Source of the DNA: Massospora cicadina | Lineage: Eukaryota; Entomophthoromycota; Entomophthoromycetes; Entomophthorales; Entomophthoraceae | Length of the DNA: 64,000 bases | NCBI GenBank assembly: GCA_022478985.1 | Contig: JAKSZP010005618.1 | Coordinates: 29,803-93,802, forward strand | Direction of reading: 5' to 3' | In this document: piece after piece, positions 32,090 to 43,899 of the stretch | How the letters are laid out: each line of letters starts with the position of its first letter | Numbering within the stretch: position 1 is the stretch's first letter | Notes under the pieces: generated by a model | Told to the model about the DNA's origin: nothing | The model's input: only the letters and a program-made list of their open reading frames with translations | The model's database searches: none | Position numbers and translations under genes: made by a program

Positions 32090-33912
32090 TGTATCCCAGC
32101 TATGCCCCATCAAGATCTGTCAGAGGGGGTATAGGGACGGAAAAACGACCATGCACCCAATTCACCACTGTCCCCTGATTGACTTTGTAATGGAGTACTC
32201 GAAGTTCACCTTATAAATAACTTTAAAAGGTCTAGACCAAAGAACCTCAATTTTATCCTGTCAAGCTCTGCGTCAATGGTGATAGAAGAGAACTAGGGCA
32301 CCTAATTAAAATGGGTAATGAGGGTCAGCTGACATAAAATTGGAAAGTCTCACTTCCAGTGTTAGTGATGACGCCTTGTGAGGCTAGGGATTGAAGCGGG
32401 ACATTTTATCAGCTAAGGCCCTCATAGTCAAATTGGAGTTCTCAGGATCAGAGGTTTTGAGCAAAGGCTGTAAGCTACCTGAGAGATGGGGAGCACGTCA
32501 ATATAAAGTTTAAAGGGGAGCATTTTTATGACTTGTTGGTAGTTTACTGTTAGGTAAGCAATGTGCTGGGTAAATAATAGTTCCAGCGAGTAGGGTCAGA
32601 GTTGGACATCCTCTTCAGGATAGAGATGCGGGTCCTATTATCACGCTCCACCACCCTATTGATTAATGGGTTTTAAGGGGCGGTGAAACTCTGTTTAGTT
32701 CTAAAAAAGTGATATTAGTTCTTGAACTACATCCAAAGCGAAGTTTAGCCCATTGTATAAAGTAAAGTCTGTGGGCATCAGTGCTGGGTGAAATGTATCA
32801 TGGTTAAATGACTTTCTAAGTAGGCACCAACCTCAAGGATAAGGCTGAGCGGCAGGAGGCCCAGAAGGTGAAACTTCAGGCCCTCCCTGACCTCAAGCAC
32901 ACCTTAGACCAACGCTGGGTATAAGCCAAATATGCCCAGGTTGGTATTAGTGAGATGCATAACGCCAAGCCCCTTGTATTGCAACAGGCGCTAAAGTAGA
33001 CGAGGTATCGAATTAATGAAGATGGTTCAATTTAGTTAATTGGTGAATGGGAGTAAAAAACACGTTCCATTTATGAAATTACACATTTTAGTAGGGTAAC
33101 TTCAATCAAAGACTATAGTGAAGTCAGCTTCGGTCAATTCTACCAATTCAAATGGAAGTGTTTGTCTATTGGTGATTCAGTGTTTGGGACCACTTTGGCA
33201 GACCCAGAATTACTCCAACAATGTGTAAATTGGTTTTTGTGACCAACATCTATCGTTGGTCAACTTTTCTCAATAAACTTTTACTGTTTTCTATGCTTTA
33301 TTGAAGTTATCTCGGAAAATCCTGTGTGTGGACCTCTTCAAGAAATTCTCACGCTAAGTTAACCATTCCATACTAATTATGATTAGGTTATCCCCTAATG
33401 CACCGTTGGTTCGCCCAGGTTCCCTCCAACCTTGGACGCTTACCCCTTCTACCTTTGTGTACCGCACCATTTTTGGTTGGTTATTCATTTTTAAAGATCG
33501 CACTTCTATACTTAAGTTTTTATTGCTCAAGCATCCTCTTCTGGGCTTTATTAATTTTTATTTGGGTGACCAGTTCCCTTACGTTGGCCCTGTGCACCTT
33601 GCACCTCCACGCTGGGAATGGGAGAGTTATAGACACTCTCCTTACAAATTGGATCAAATAAGGAAATTGGCCATGTCTTTTGTGGTGGCAGCGTGACAAA
33701 AATTTCTTTAATCCATTTGGTAACTTGGGCCATGGATAAGAGAGATATGCATGGCCATGCAAACCAGTGGTAAGAGGCCCAACTAAATCAATGCTAATGA
33801 CATTAAAAAGACCTGACAGGGCAATGACGGAGTGCTGATATCGCGGACAGGCCCAATCTTGGGATTGGCATGTCATACACGCCTCTAGTTCTTCTTGGAT
33901 GATTTCTACCAT
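32090..33912 (-). pseudogene. B integrase remnant
   Basis: CMTCQSQDWACP (about 33875-33840) is the C-X2-C end of the zinc domain and ISIDLVGPLTTGLHGHAYL (about 33800-33740) has the first Asp. The rest of the core is scrambled. EVLWSRPFKVIYK near 32250 matches the C-terminal GPF module. Between about 32830 and 33370 I cannot read integrase; a + strand stretch there (32845-32920, AERQEAQKVKLQALPDLK) looks coding-like and may be a foreign fragment. Confidence 0.65.
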
Positions 33913-34094
33913 TTGGTGCCAGTAGCATCATTTCTTTTGCCAATCGTCAGTCTTCTTTACTGCCTTATGTAACAAAGATATATGACCTTCTAGGGTTCAT
34001 TGGCTCAAGAAGAATGGTGGATATAAGTGAGCCAAATCTTATTGACTTCCTTATACAGCATTCCTTCATTAATCTGAGTTTCTTAGGAAATTTT

Positions 34095-34680
34095 TCAAAG
34101 ATTGGCTTGGTTCTGAGGAGTCTCCAACTCCCATTGTTCCATTTGACTGATTATTTTACAGTCTGTCCTCCTCAGGGTCAATGCATCCAGTACCGTCATC
34201 CTAGAGATACCATTGGCGTTCTGGGAATTACTCTTGTTTAATAAACTATAATTAAATCGTAGTTTTGTAATTTTAAGGCACATCTGGCTAACCAGCCATC
34301 TGGGTCCTTCATTTGCTGTAGCATAAGAGTTATAAATGGTCAGTGGCAATGTTGAAGTGGGTGCCATAGAGATAGGGTTGGAAGTTTTTGATTGCCAACA
34401 AAACATACAGGCACTCTCACTCAGTAAAGCTATAGTTCCGTTTACCTTTCTCAGGGTCTTTGAGGTAAGCTAGATGTTTGACCTGAACTTCACCATGCTG
34501 GGCTAGATGGCCCCAACGGTGACATCACTAGCATCCATGAATAGCAATAAGGGTCAATCAAAACTCAGATGAAAAAATAAGTTTATTACAAAGAGTAGTT
34601 TGCAATGCGCTAAACGCCTGCTTTTGTTCAGGCCGCAACTTGAAAACCACTATTTTGCAGGAGATAGAACTGGGCTCGAC
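34095..34680 (-). pseudogene. B RNase H remnant
   Basis: FMDASDVTVGAI at about 34545-34510 is the RNase H start with its Asp, and QNANGISRM at about 34215-34190 corresponds to the ADALSR end motif. The frame shifts between them. Confidence 0.7.
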
Positions 34681-34699
34681 TAGGTTGGCAAACTGAAGG

Positions 34700-35360
34700 A
34701 TGAATTGACAATAATAGCTCACCATGCCCAGAAATACCTGAATATCTCTAAGGCTTAGAAGGAATGAAAACTTAATGGCGTCAACTTAGTCTAAAATGAG
34801 ATGTTACTGTCTTTAAAGACATTGTTTCTGAGAAATTAAATTTTTAATTGTAAGTAAGAGTACTTTGATGGTTTGAGTTTTATTGAAGCCTTTCTAAGAT
34901 AATTGAAGACTTCCAGGAGGTGTTCCACATGACCGTTGGAGGTTTGCAAAAAGATGTTGATATTATCGAGGTATACAAAGACACACAATAACTTCAGGTC
35001 CCCAAGGGATTCCATCCATAGCGCTTTGAAAGGCTGCCGCGCATTGAAAAACCCTAGGGCATCATCATGGGTTTGAAAAGTCCCTCATTTATGAAAGCAC
35101 ACTTGACTCAGTCTTAAGGAGAGAGCTTCACCTGCCAATATCCGCTAGTGAGATCCATCATGGAAAAGTATTGAGAGCTGGAAAACAAACGGAGGGAGTC
35201 ATCAATTTGAGTAAGGGATAAGTATCTTTCTTGGTGACGGAATTGGCCCATAAGTAGTCCGCCCCACGATGGCTACCATCCTCTTCCATATCAACATGAG
35301 GGAGAGGCCCAAGGGCTTTGCAAAGGCACCAAAAACCCAACTTCAAGTAGTTTCTTGAGC
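34700..35360 (-). pseudogene. B reverse transcriptase remnant
   Basis: NSVTKKDTYPLLK (about 35245-35205) is the gypsy RT N-palm motif, followed by FSMMD-like sequence near 35165. Near 34980-34950 the catalytic box reads YLDNI, with the second Asp replaced by Asn as in the other worn copies. Confidence 0.8.
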
Positions 35361-36743
35361 TCTACCGCTATCTGGGCTTTTACAACCTTACTTTTTCTGT
35401 AAGGTCAGGAGGGACCAAGGGGAGCATCCCCAGTCTCCACATGATGTAGAGTCCCTCTCATTATTCTGAAAACGTAGGTAGAGGTTAAAAAATAGTCTCA
35501 GTACTTTTCCAACATTCCTACCATAGCTTTGTTGTTCACCACTGAGATCTTTCCAAATACAAGTGTCAGTTAGATCCACTTATGGGAGTGTTTCCAAACA
35601 AGAATCCCTTAGACTTCCAAAGTTTGTGACATCATCAACAACTTCTAATGGTAGGAGATGAACTTAGACAGCTGAAGTATTTGGACCCATTACCTTAGGT
35701 ATATCAAGAGGTTAGCAACAACACCGTGTTAATCCATCATAGGCGGGATCTAAAATTCCAGGGCAGGTTAGGATCTCCTTGATTGATGGGTTATCTAGCC
35801 TCAGATCTCCAGCAGAAATCCAGAGGGAATGTTGTTGTGAACCCGGATGTCAACAATAACCTGGGGCTTTGGTGGTATAGTGAATATATTAGTAAAGTAA
35901 TTTCATGACTTTTGTGGTCATCAACTGCAGGTGGTGGGACCCAAACGCAAGAGCCCCTCACATGATACTCAAGTTGGTCGATTTGTCTTACACTCTGTGG
36001 TACAAGCCCAAGATTTGATATCTGTTTTGGCTTTGTATAAGTCTCAAAAACCAGGGGGACCCAATGTCCCAGCAGGATATAATTCCTTCATCATAGTGTA
36101 TACCTATGGAGAAGTCCGGAGAAACTGAGTCTCAAGGAGAAGAACATAGATCAGATTATCTTGTTCGATGGCGAGGGGTATTCACAGTAAGCTTCCCAAA
36201 GCAGATAGGTAAGGAATGATAGGCTCCAATGGACCGAGTACACTGCTTTTCAAACATGCCATATTATATTTATTACATCAAGTCTAGAGCAATCTTGATG
36301 CGTTTCATTGGTTAATATAGAATGACATTCTTGAGGAAACATTGTTAACAATGGCGTGGACCAGGATTTTATAAAATCAAACAGAGATGTGTGTAACCAA
36401 AATCCTGAACTGTGGAGGTAGTCTTAGAAACATGTGAGATTAATCAGGAGAAGAGTAAACAGTATCAGGTTCTTTATTATCAACGGGTACCAAAACTTCT
36501 TCTGGCATTATAACTCCAGGTTCATTAGTGGTCACTGTTTTTTAAGGAAATACAGGTATATGTCAGCATGGAAAGCCTCACCCTTCATGCTGATGGTCCT
36601 TTTCCCAAATCCTTGATGAGCCTTTTCCAACAAGTCTTGGTGCTGTGACAGAGCCTATTGAAGTAAATGCATCATGGCATAGGATTCTTTTGGTTTTTAC
36701 CAACGTGGACCTAAGGACAGTTAGAGGAGACAGACGTGGTAGC
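35361..36743 (-). pseudogene. B protease and gag C-terminal region (poorly readable)
   Basis: By position this should hold protease and the end of gag. VIVDIRVHNNIPSG near 35850 may be the protease start, but the D-S-G motif is not recognisable. No long open frame; identification rests mainly on position between RT and element A. Confidence 0.4.
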
Positions 36744-37929
36744 TGTAAAAAATTTTATAGGTTTCCTGATTATTTTTGGCCAATAACCCCTATAAACTTA
36801 TTACTGCACAGGTTCAGTTTCCTTGTGCACCTTGCGTTGTAAGAATATATATAATTTGATAACAGTATGACGACTATTATCCGTAGTCAAGTTAGAATTA
36901 TCTTCAGGCCCAACGCTTCAGCTGGTTTTTTGATAATACTGAATATTGCACTCTTAGGGATTTGTTCCTAAATCCTGTCCACTCGATATTTGTTAAGTTC
37001 CTCTGATGACAGTCCCTTTGGCCCAACACACAGTTGGCAGCAATCCCTTAGCTGTGGTTCCCTTCATCTCTAGATCCCCTCTTAGATCTCTACTCTTTTC
37101 TGAAATTCTACCAATTTTTGCCTTCTGCAAAAATATCCTTGAGATGGAATCTTCACGCTAGATGCTGATAGTCTAACTATTACCAAATCTACAGCCAAAC
37201 TAATAAGGTTCTTTATTAGTTCTTTCCCAACTGTATACTTGTGTCAATCGGTGAGTATTTTCCAGTGTGATACTATAGTGTGTAACTACTATATTACTTA
37301 CTACTGTACTACTACTTTTGAGTGTGAGTGTTTGAGTGTGTTTTTTATTATAGTGAATTCTTGGGAATTTATAGGGGATTCAGCTGTCTAACCCTCGGTT
37401 GACACCTCCTTTGATGAAACGGCGGCCATTGCCATTGAAATACCCTTCCTCATCTTGGCAGCGATGGTCTTCCCCATCCTGACTAGGATTCCAACATTAG
37501 ACATCCTCGAGACCTCAAATGAAAGAGTTGGAAACGTATCATTAATGCTTTCTTCTCAATCCAAGTGAATCATCCATAACTTGGCTAGCAACCAATTGAT
37601 TCTCTAGTTTCAGGTGACATCACTCGCCTTGCAACTCATTAAACATTTCCAATTATTCAGTGATGAAACCTGACTTATCCCAATCAGTACCTGATAGTTA
37701 ATTACTATCAGATCCCTTGTTTCGTTGGCCACTCCACCTGATGAGATATTAGGTATTCATCCGGATCAATCCCCAATGGATACGACCAAATAAATATCCT
37801 AAAATCCCCCAAAACATAGTTCCTCCAAAATTTGGGTCAACAAATTTCCAATTCACTTCGCCTTAAGGAATTTTTCCCCTAGCGATACCAGGTAATCTAG
37901 CATGCTGGGAATATGTGCAAAAATCAACA
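36744..37929 (-). repeat. A 3' LTR (1186 bp)
   Basis: On the - strand it runs from TGTTGATTTTTGC to TTTTTTACA and is closely similar to 45184-46370 throughout. Contains CTACTACTTTTGAGTGTGAG microsatellite-like sequence near 37310. Confidence 0.95.
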
Positions 37930-37943
37930 CATCCCCCTCTTGC
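37930..37943 (-). other. A polypurine tract
   Basis: On the - strand AAGAGGGGGATG directly precedes the 3' LTR. A near copy (AGAGGGGGATGTCAGAC on the - strand) lies at about 38466-38482. Confidence 0.75.
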
Positions 37944-38494
37944 CTAGATTTTCAGTGAGAAAGGGACTGGGCATGGAAACACCGCTTTGGACACCTGGTC
38001 ATTTACTTCATTGGTTCAAGTGAAGTACTTCATCAATACTCAACGCTGCTTAGGACAACCTTTGGTATATGGCATTCCTCCTCCTCGTTACCGCCTACTC
38101 AGAGCGCGATCCCCATGACCTCTTGTTATGCCAGGCAACCAATTTACTCGTGATGATCTTTTTACCAGGATCTAGTTTTCCCCCCGTCAGGGTATATGAC
38201 CCTCTGTCATATTCAGGTTTCTTGGTCTGGCGTCCTAGAATTCCTGATTCTCTCCTCATCCTAGACAGGAGACTCTGCCTTTGATATACGTCTCATGGCT
38301 TAATTAAGAATACTTATTTATATTCGCCTTCATTATTTCGTTTATAACCTTTTGGCTGTAAGTCATTCTTCCCTCAGAAAGCTTATTTCATTAATTTTAT
38401 GAATTTAATTTCCCGAAATTGGAGCCTAATGGAGTGTAGGGTGCATAATATCAACTTCTATATCAGTCTGACATCCCCCTCTAGTCCTGCTCAT
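37944..38494. other. Region between A's 3' LTR and the antisense frame
   Basis: A + strand open stretch at 38069-38284 shares the reading phase of the antisense frame downstream but ends in TGA and shows no domain. The remainder (38285-38494) is AT-rich and would include the antisense frame's promoter if it is a gene. A duplicated polypurine-like tract sits at about 38466-38482. Confidence 0.4.
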
Positions 38495-39538
38495 ATGTCA
38501 AACTCAGAGTCTCGCTACCAACAGCTTCTTAACAGTCTGTACAATTTGGACCTCCACCTCTTCCAGTAAATGAGTCAGGATACTCGGCGAACCCTCTCCT
38601 ATGGTCCCTACAGGACTCATACACCTAGCCTGGTGCAAGCAGCTAGTCCTTCCATTGAGTTACCAGAAACGGTATCCAATTCCATTGAAACCAGGTGTGC
38701 CATCATTTTGAATAACTCTCAGCCGACTCTTTCCATTCAGTTGATCCCTGAGTTGGACTTCAAAAACATTTTGGATTCAGCTCCTTTCACTGAGGCTCCA
38801 AGCATCATCTTCAATGCTCCAGAGGTTATGCTGACTGCTCCAAATTTTTCGTTCCTGGCTGGGTCAGATTTGCTCCCTGAGTTCCTCTTCTGACTTGGTC
38901 AATTCTACAAACCTGCTGTACTGGTTTCTGAGCTCACAATTGGGAACTGCATTCATACTGAGCTCCCCTATGCTGAACTTTGAGCGCAAGTCACTGAGGC
39001 ATTGTCATTAGCTCTGAATCCCTCAGATCTGGACAACCTTCTGGATCAGGATACTGCCACTTATGCTCTCCACTTTACCAGCCAAGTTCTTTGAAGTTGG
39101 TCGACAAAGCTCCCAGCCTCGCCTGACTTTCATGATTCATTCAGCTTCAGCTTCCGCGAAGCTCATAGTCATCATTTACAGGATGCAATCCATTTGTTAC
39201 AGGACTACCTCTTCTCTGGAGCTTCCCATCGCTATCTTCCATTGATGGCACTAATTGGGGGTATGACTCAACAACCTCCCTCGAGTATTCCTTCTTCACT
39301 GCTGGCTCACATGTCCTGTGTTCTTGATGAGGCCCATTGGCAGGCACTCAAGACAAATCTTCCGGTGCCAGTGCCTTATTAGGATTACTTGGGGTTATTT
39401 GCCAATTGCCTCTTCCTTTATTGCTGTTTTCCACCCTGCTCCAGGGTTTCACGATTGGCATCTTCTGACATATCTATTTCTCTTCCCCTAGTCGCGTTTT
39501 CTCAGGGCTTGGCATCAGCTCAACAAACGTGGTTTTGA
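38495..39538 (+). pseudogene. Antisense accessory reading frame in gypsy A (unknown protein, decayed)
   Basis: One + strand frame runs from ATG 38495 (MSNSESRYQQLL) for 347 codons to a TGA at 39536 without any frameshift. It is interrupted by only five stops: TAA 38567, TGA 38891, TGA 38981, TGA 39092, TAG 39380. Chance would give about 16 stops. The stops fit C/T or G/A changes (from CAA, CAG, CGA or TGG). Composition is Ser/Leu/Pro-rich; the hydrophobic stretches near 39400-39440 are too mixed to call a membrane span. It lies between the integrase end (- strand, about 39970) and the 3' LTR, transcribed towards pol, with A-rich AATAAAAATAAAA at about 39665. I recognise no family. Alternatives: an antisense accessory gene of the element, or a captured host fragment. 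Confidence 0.6.
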
Positions 39539-39669
39539 GTAGGACTCACCCTTGTGAGTGTCTGATCGCATATCAATTTTGATGGACTATTCCTCCCTAC
39601 TGCGATCCATCCTCCCTCCCCAAGAGGTGACATAGGCGGAATCATCCCCGCACTGAGGACAATTAAAAA

Positions 39670-39970
39670 TAAAAATAAAAATTTTATAAAAATATATATT
39701 GGCTTTTTTCTTATCTACGCTTTTTACATATATATATATATATTTTTTTCCAATATCTTTTATCAATTTTTTTCTATGGGACTTGACCTTGTTTCAGTTC
39801 AGAGGTCCATCTTTCCCCCAAACTGGATCCTGGGCACTTAAACCTACCAGTTTTCTATGGTTCAGAGGTCCTTTTTTCAGACTTAACCATCTAGATTGGT
39901 CCAGAGGTCCTTTTTTCAGACTTGACCTAATCATCAGGACATGACCAACTTAATGGTTCATTGGTCCTTT
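39670..39970. other. Low-complexity region downstream of A integrase
   Basis: AATAAAAATAAAAATTT (39663-39680), an AT dinucleotide run near 39728-39745, and a repeated TCAGAGGTCC motif (about 39798, 39861, 39901). No gene. Confidence 0.6.
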
Positions 39971-39984
39971 GGGAACTCTTTTTT

Positions 39985-41404
39985 TATTATTTTTTTGATC
40001 CATCGCTTTAAATATTTAGCATGGACTCGATTTACTACTCTTCCATCCAAGAGATTCTTGATGGAATAAGCATCAGTCGCTGTCTTGGCAATTACTTCAA
40101 ATGGACCTGACCATAGTGCATCCAACTTGTTTCTTCATCTGAAACCATGCATATTGCAATAGGCAGCTCTTTCTCCTATTTAATATTCTTCTAATGGCGG
40201 TCAGTTTCTATCATCCATCAATTTCGGTTGGATCCATTTCTTCAAGGTAGTACAAATGCTTGCGATTGCATATTGATCAGGATATTCATCAGTCAGTTCA
40301 GTTATTGTTCAGTACTCATCCCCGATGTAGGTTCTACTACCAAATTTTAATATTGGGGATTATGTGGCCTTCCTCTCATATAGTAATTCAAATGACATCT
40401 TTCCCGTCACCATATGATAACCAATGTTGTAGGCGAACATCACCAAACTCAGGTATGTTCCCCACACAGAAGTTCTCCCTGCGACTAGCTCCTCAGCGTC
40501 ATGGCCAGCGTCCCATTGACCCGCTCTACCGGTTCATTTGTCTCCAGCTGATATGGTACTGATACAACTCCCCAGATCCCCATTATTTCGTTTAGCCTTG
40601 GGATCACATGGGACGTGAAGTTGGTCCCATTATTGCTCAGTATAACTTGTGGACACCCATGCTGGTATTCTACTTGATCCAGGATGAATCTCATAGTACT
40701 GGTAGCGTCTAATCTGGTTAGGGCCTTTGTTTTGACCTATCTCGTCAGATGGTCAATGGCAACTATAATCTACTTGACTCCTCCTGTGCTCATTGCCAAA
40801 GGTCCCATTACATCAATAGATACCATGTGCCATGCAAATCCAGATCAGACTATTCAGTATCCAGTTGTATTCTTGTGTGGTTATTCAATTGGCATTCCAC
40901 ACAACAAGCCAGATGGTCTGCAACATCATATTTGATTGAATCCCAGTAATAATACTCGCAAATATGGTCAGTTGTTTTTCTCAAGCCTCCATATCTGAAA
41001 ACCTTATGAGCGGCGAGAATGATTGCTGCTCTCTCTAATGGTTTTGGGAATAATAGACGTTTCCCATTCATCATCTTAAATACTTGTCCATCCATGGCCC
41101 CAGTGTTTTTCATCACTTTTTGAAGTGCACCTTGGATTTCTCGAGGCTTGTCCTCAATTCTTCCTTCGACCATTCTCTGGAATAGCTCATCCGCCTGCAG
41201 ATATACCAACTGGACCATTGGTAACCGCGATAAGCCATCCGCATTCTGATGAGAAACCCCTGCTCGGTGGACTATCTCATAAACATAAGCCTGAAGTTTG
41301 AGTGCCCATCGGGCCAGCCGTCCTTCAGGTTCCCTCAGATTGTGCAGCCAACACAACGATGAGTGGTCCGTCAACACCTTAAAGTGCGTTCCATGGACAT
41401 ACAC
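39985..41404 (-). pseudogene. A RNase H (C-terminal half) and integrase
   Basis: The open piece 41404-40850 (184 codons) starts in RNase H (FKVLTDHSSLCWL, then NADGLSRLP). It runs into integrase's zinc domain (AAHKVFRYGG, TDHICEYYYW, CCVECQ). The core continues with SIDVMGPLA near 40815 (first Asp), LSNNGTNFTS near 40650 (second Asp now Asn) and EPVERVNGTLAM near 40520 (Glu). The C-terminal GPF module (SGPFEVIAKTATDAYSIKN) lies near 40115-40060. Integrase inserts the element DNA; one catalytic change and a stop at 40850 disable this copy. Confidence 0.93.
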
Positions 41405-41640
41405 CTAAAACTGTTTACAGGCGTAAATGACTGCAAGGCATTCATGCTCAGTTATGGTGTAATTCCTCTCTGCGGCAGAGAGTGTCCGGCTTACATATGC
41501 CACTGGATGTTCATCCCCAAGTTCATCTACTTGGCTCAATATGGTGCCAATCGCCATCAATGAAGCATCAGTTTGAATGATAAACTCCCAATCAAAATTC
41601 AGATATTTCAGAATTGGTGAATTTATCAAGTACCGGTGTA
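41405..41640 (-). pseudogene. A RNase H (N-terminal half)
   Basis: FIIQTDASLMAIGTILSQVDE (about 41585-41525) gives the first catalytic Asp and ERNYTITEHECLAVIYACKQF (about 41470-41408) the second block. A single TAA stop (about 41407) separates it from the next open piece. Confidence 0.92.
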
Positions 41641-41724
41641 GCTCATCAAAGGAGTCCTGAGCCTCTTTATTCCATATGAATCCTTTTTTGGATCCTTTAA
41701 TAAATGAAATAAGGGCTCAGCTAT

Positions 41725-42400
41725 TCAGGCGAAGTCCCGAATAAATCTTCTATAGTATCCAACCATCCCAAGGAATACTTGGATGTCTCGGACACTCTTC
41801 AGCACAGCCATCTTTTTAATCTCTGTTATTTTCTGGGGTTTCGGCTGCAATCCATTTGCATTGATCACAAATCCCAGGTATTCAAGCTCCTTCTTGAAGA
41901 AGTGATACTTCTGTGGCTTGATCTTTAGATTAGCCATGGACAGTCTCTTAAACACTTTCTTCAAGTGCTGAAGGTGATCAGTAAATGTCCTACTGAACAC
42001 ATTTTTATCATCCAGATATACCAAGACACATGACAACTTCAGGTCGCTTAATACCGCGTCCATGGCCCTCTGGAATGTTGCGGGCGCATTACAAAGACCC
42101 TGGGGCATCCTAGTCAGCTGGTATAACCCCTGTGCGGTGATAATCGCAAATTTTTCCTGGTCTTCTGCTGGCAAGTCAATCTGCCAGTATCCTGAGATTA
42201 GGTCCATCATGGAGAAATACTTCACTTCTCCTCATTGGTCTAGCACATTGTCAATCCTCAGTAGGGGATACGAATCCTTCTTCATAATTTTATTCAGCCT
42301 CTGATAGTCAATCACTACCCATTTAATCCATCTTTTTTCTTTATGATCAAAATTGGGCTTGCCCAGGGACTTGAAGACGAAACTAGAAGCCCATGCTTTA
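41725..42400 (-). pseudogene. A reverse transcriptase
   Basis: The open piece 42225-41725 (166 codons) carries FSMMDLISGYWQIDL (first Asp), MPQGLCNAPATFQRAMD, the intact catalytic VLVYLDDKNVFS at about 42030-41995, LKIKPQKYHFFKKELEYLGFVI and FLGMVGYYRRFIRDFA. Upstream, to about 42400, the N-palm is readable with shifts. This is the best RT in the window. Confidence 0.95.
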
Positions 42401-43199
42401 CTAGTTTGCTGATCTCATCTTCCACTACTGTTTTGGTGGCTTTTAATCTTCAAATTAGTCTCATTCTTATTGGTAAATTTTCTCCGGCGTCAACTTTGTG
42501 AATTATGCCTTGCACGCATCCTAAATTGTAATCATCCTGCGCAAATATTTCACAATATTTCTCAAATAATTTGAGCACCTCCTCCTTCTGCCCTTTATGG
42601 TAGATCTATGAGATGCTCTCAATCAACTAATAAGTTGATGCTTTTTGCCGCTCCAGCCAGTAAACCATTTCCTTGAGAGATCCAAAATCATGGAATCGTC
42701 TCAATTCTGCCTTCAGGATTAAATGAACAAATGCAATGATTTGATTTTTCTTAATCTTCACTGTTTTTCACTTAAATTCGCCAAGAGAACTTATATTTCT
42801 CCATGGCCCGGCATAATTATCCCAGGAGCCACCCAAGGCTCCACTCTGGACTTCTTCCAGGGGCTTCCAACTTCTCCATACAACAACTCCAGAATCTCTA
42901 GAGTCAACCCTGTGTCAACTATCATCTGCAATCCGGCCATTATGGTTTCTTCTTTCTTGATATGTAAAGGAATTCCCCATTCTCTAGGATCTTGGCTGGC
43001 ATCTCCCATCGCTTCCTACCAACTAATTGGTACTAAATCAGTACAATGCCATCATTGTATATCATATTGATGAAATTATCTCTAGTTCAATGGAACTTCA
43101 CCAATCTTTTGATATATCAATGGTAACATCTGACCCAGAATGGTCAACGTATTATCCTCAAAGTTACATTTAACTCCGTATTTCCACAGAAACTCCATT

Positions 43200-43545
43200 C
43201 TGATCAGGAATCATAGTTTTGATTTGCCAAAACTATTGCTGGTGCAGATACCACCAATGACCCAAATTGTAGTGGCAGTGCACTATACGCTCCACAGGAA
43301 ATGGTGGTGTTTGGCCCAGCTGTTCTGTATTCCTTCTTGTGTTCCAAGTCTGGAGAGATCTTCATCTTCTTCACCAGCTTGGTCAACACAATGTTGATGG
43401 GTGCTCCACTGTCGACTATTACCTGTACCCTCACTCGATTCACCTGAATATCTATATATGTACACTTGTAGTATTGTAATAGGATATCTACTGAGTGAAT
43501 TGCGGCTTTATTAGCCAAATCTAGGGTATTAATTATCTGCGCCAA
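43200..43545 (-). pseudogene. A aspartic protease
   Basis: The open piece 43545-43204 contains VRVQVIVDSGAPINIVLTKL (about 43440-43380) with the retropepsin D-S-G-A catalytic motif intact, then a conserved hydrophobic block ending VLANQNYDS. It would release Gag and Pol proteins. Distance to RT (about 800 bp) is filled by a decayed linker (43009-42791 open). Confidence 0.9.
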
Positions 43546-43899
43546 TAGTTCAGGAACGATTCCTTAATCATGCCAAGGGGAATTGACAGGTTGGCCTTAT
43601 CTAATTAAATATTGGTTAACTCATCAGGATTTTTGGCAGTCCAAATCTTCTCGGCCAGTTGTCAGTCATATGGCTGGGCAACCTCCTGAACTATCTCAGG
43701 GTCGATCTTCTTCACCCCAGATCTGGTCATGGCGTTTATGTCCATGTTACCCACTTGATATATTGGATCCTGCTCATCATCCAAGAACAGATTACTGATA
43801 TCTATTTCTTCGTTTATAACATTGGGAGGAACAGGTTTCTCCGCTGTCCTAGACTGTTCCTTGTCTAGACAGCGGGACCTTTTCCCAAATCCTTCATGG

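Larger units (their letters stand above)
32000..36743 (-). mobile_element. Gypsy B, 3' part (pol), interrupted by element A
   Basis: The - strand carries heavily decayed RT, RNase H and integrase of a Ty3/gypsy element. Its gag half continues on the far side of element A at 46371-48188. The shared 5-bp sequence GTAGC on either side of A (36739-36743 and 46371-46375) marks the break. Almost every domain has lost its frame, so B is much older than A. Confidence 0.82.

Noticed and set aside
39720..39750. AT dinucleotide run as a functional site
   Set aside because: Simple-sequence repeat; nothing suggests more.
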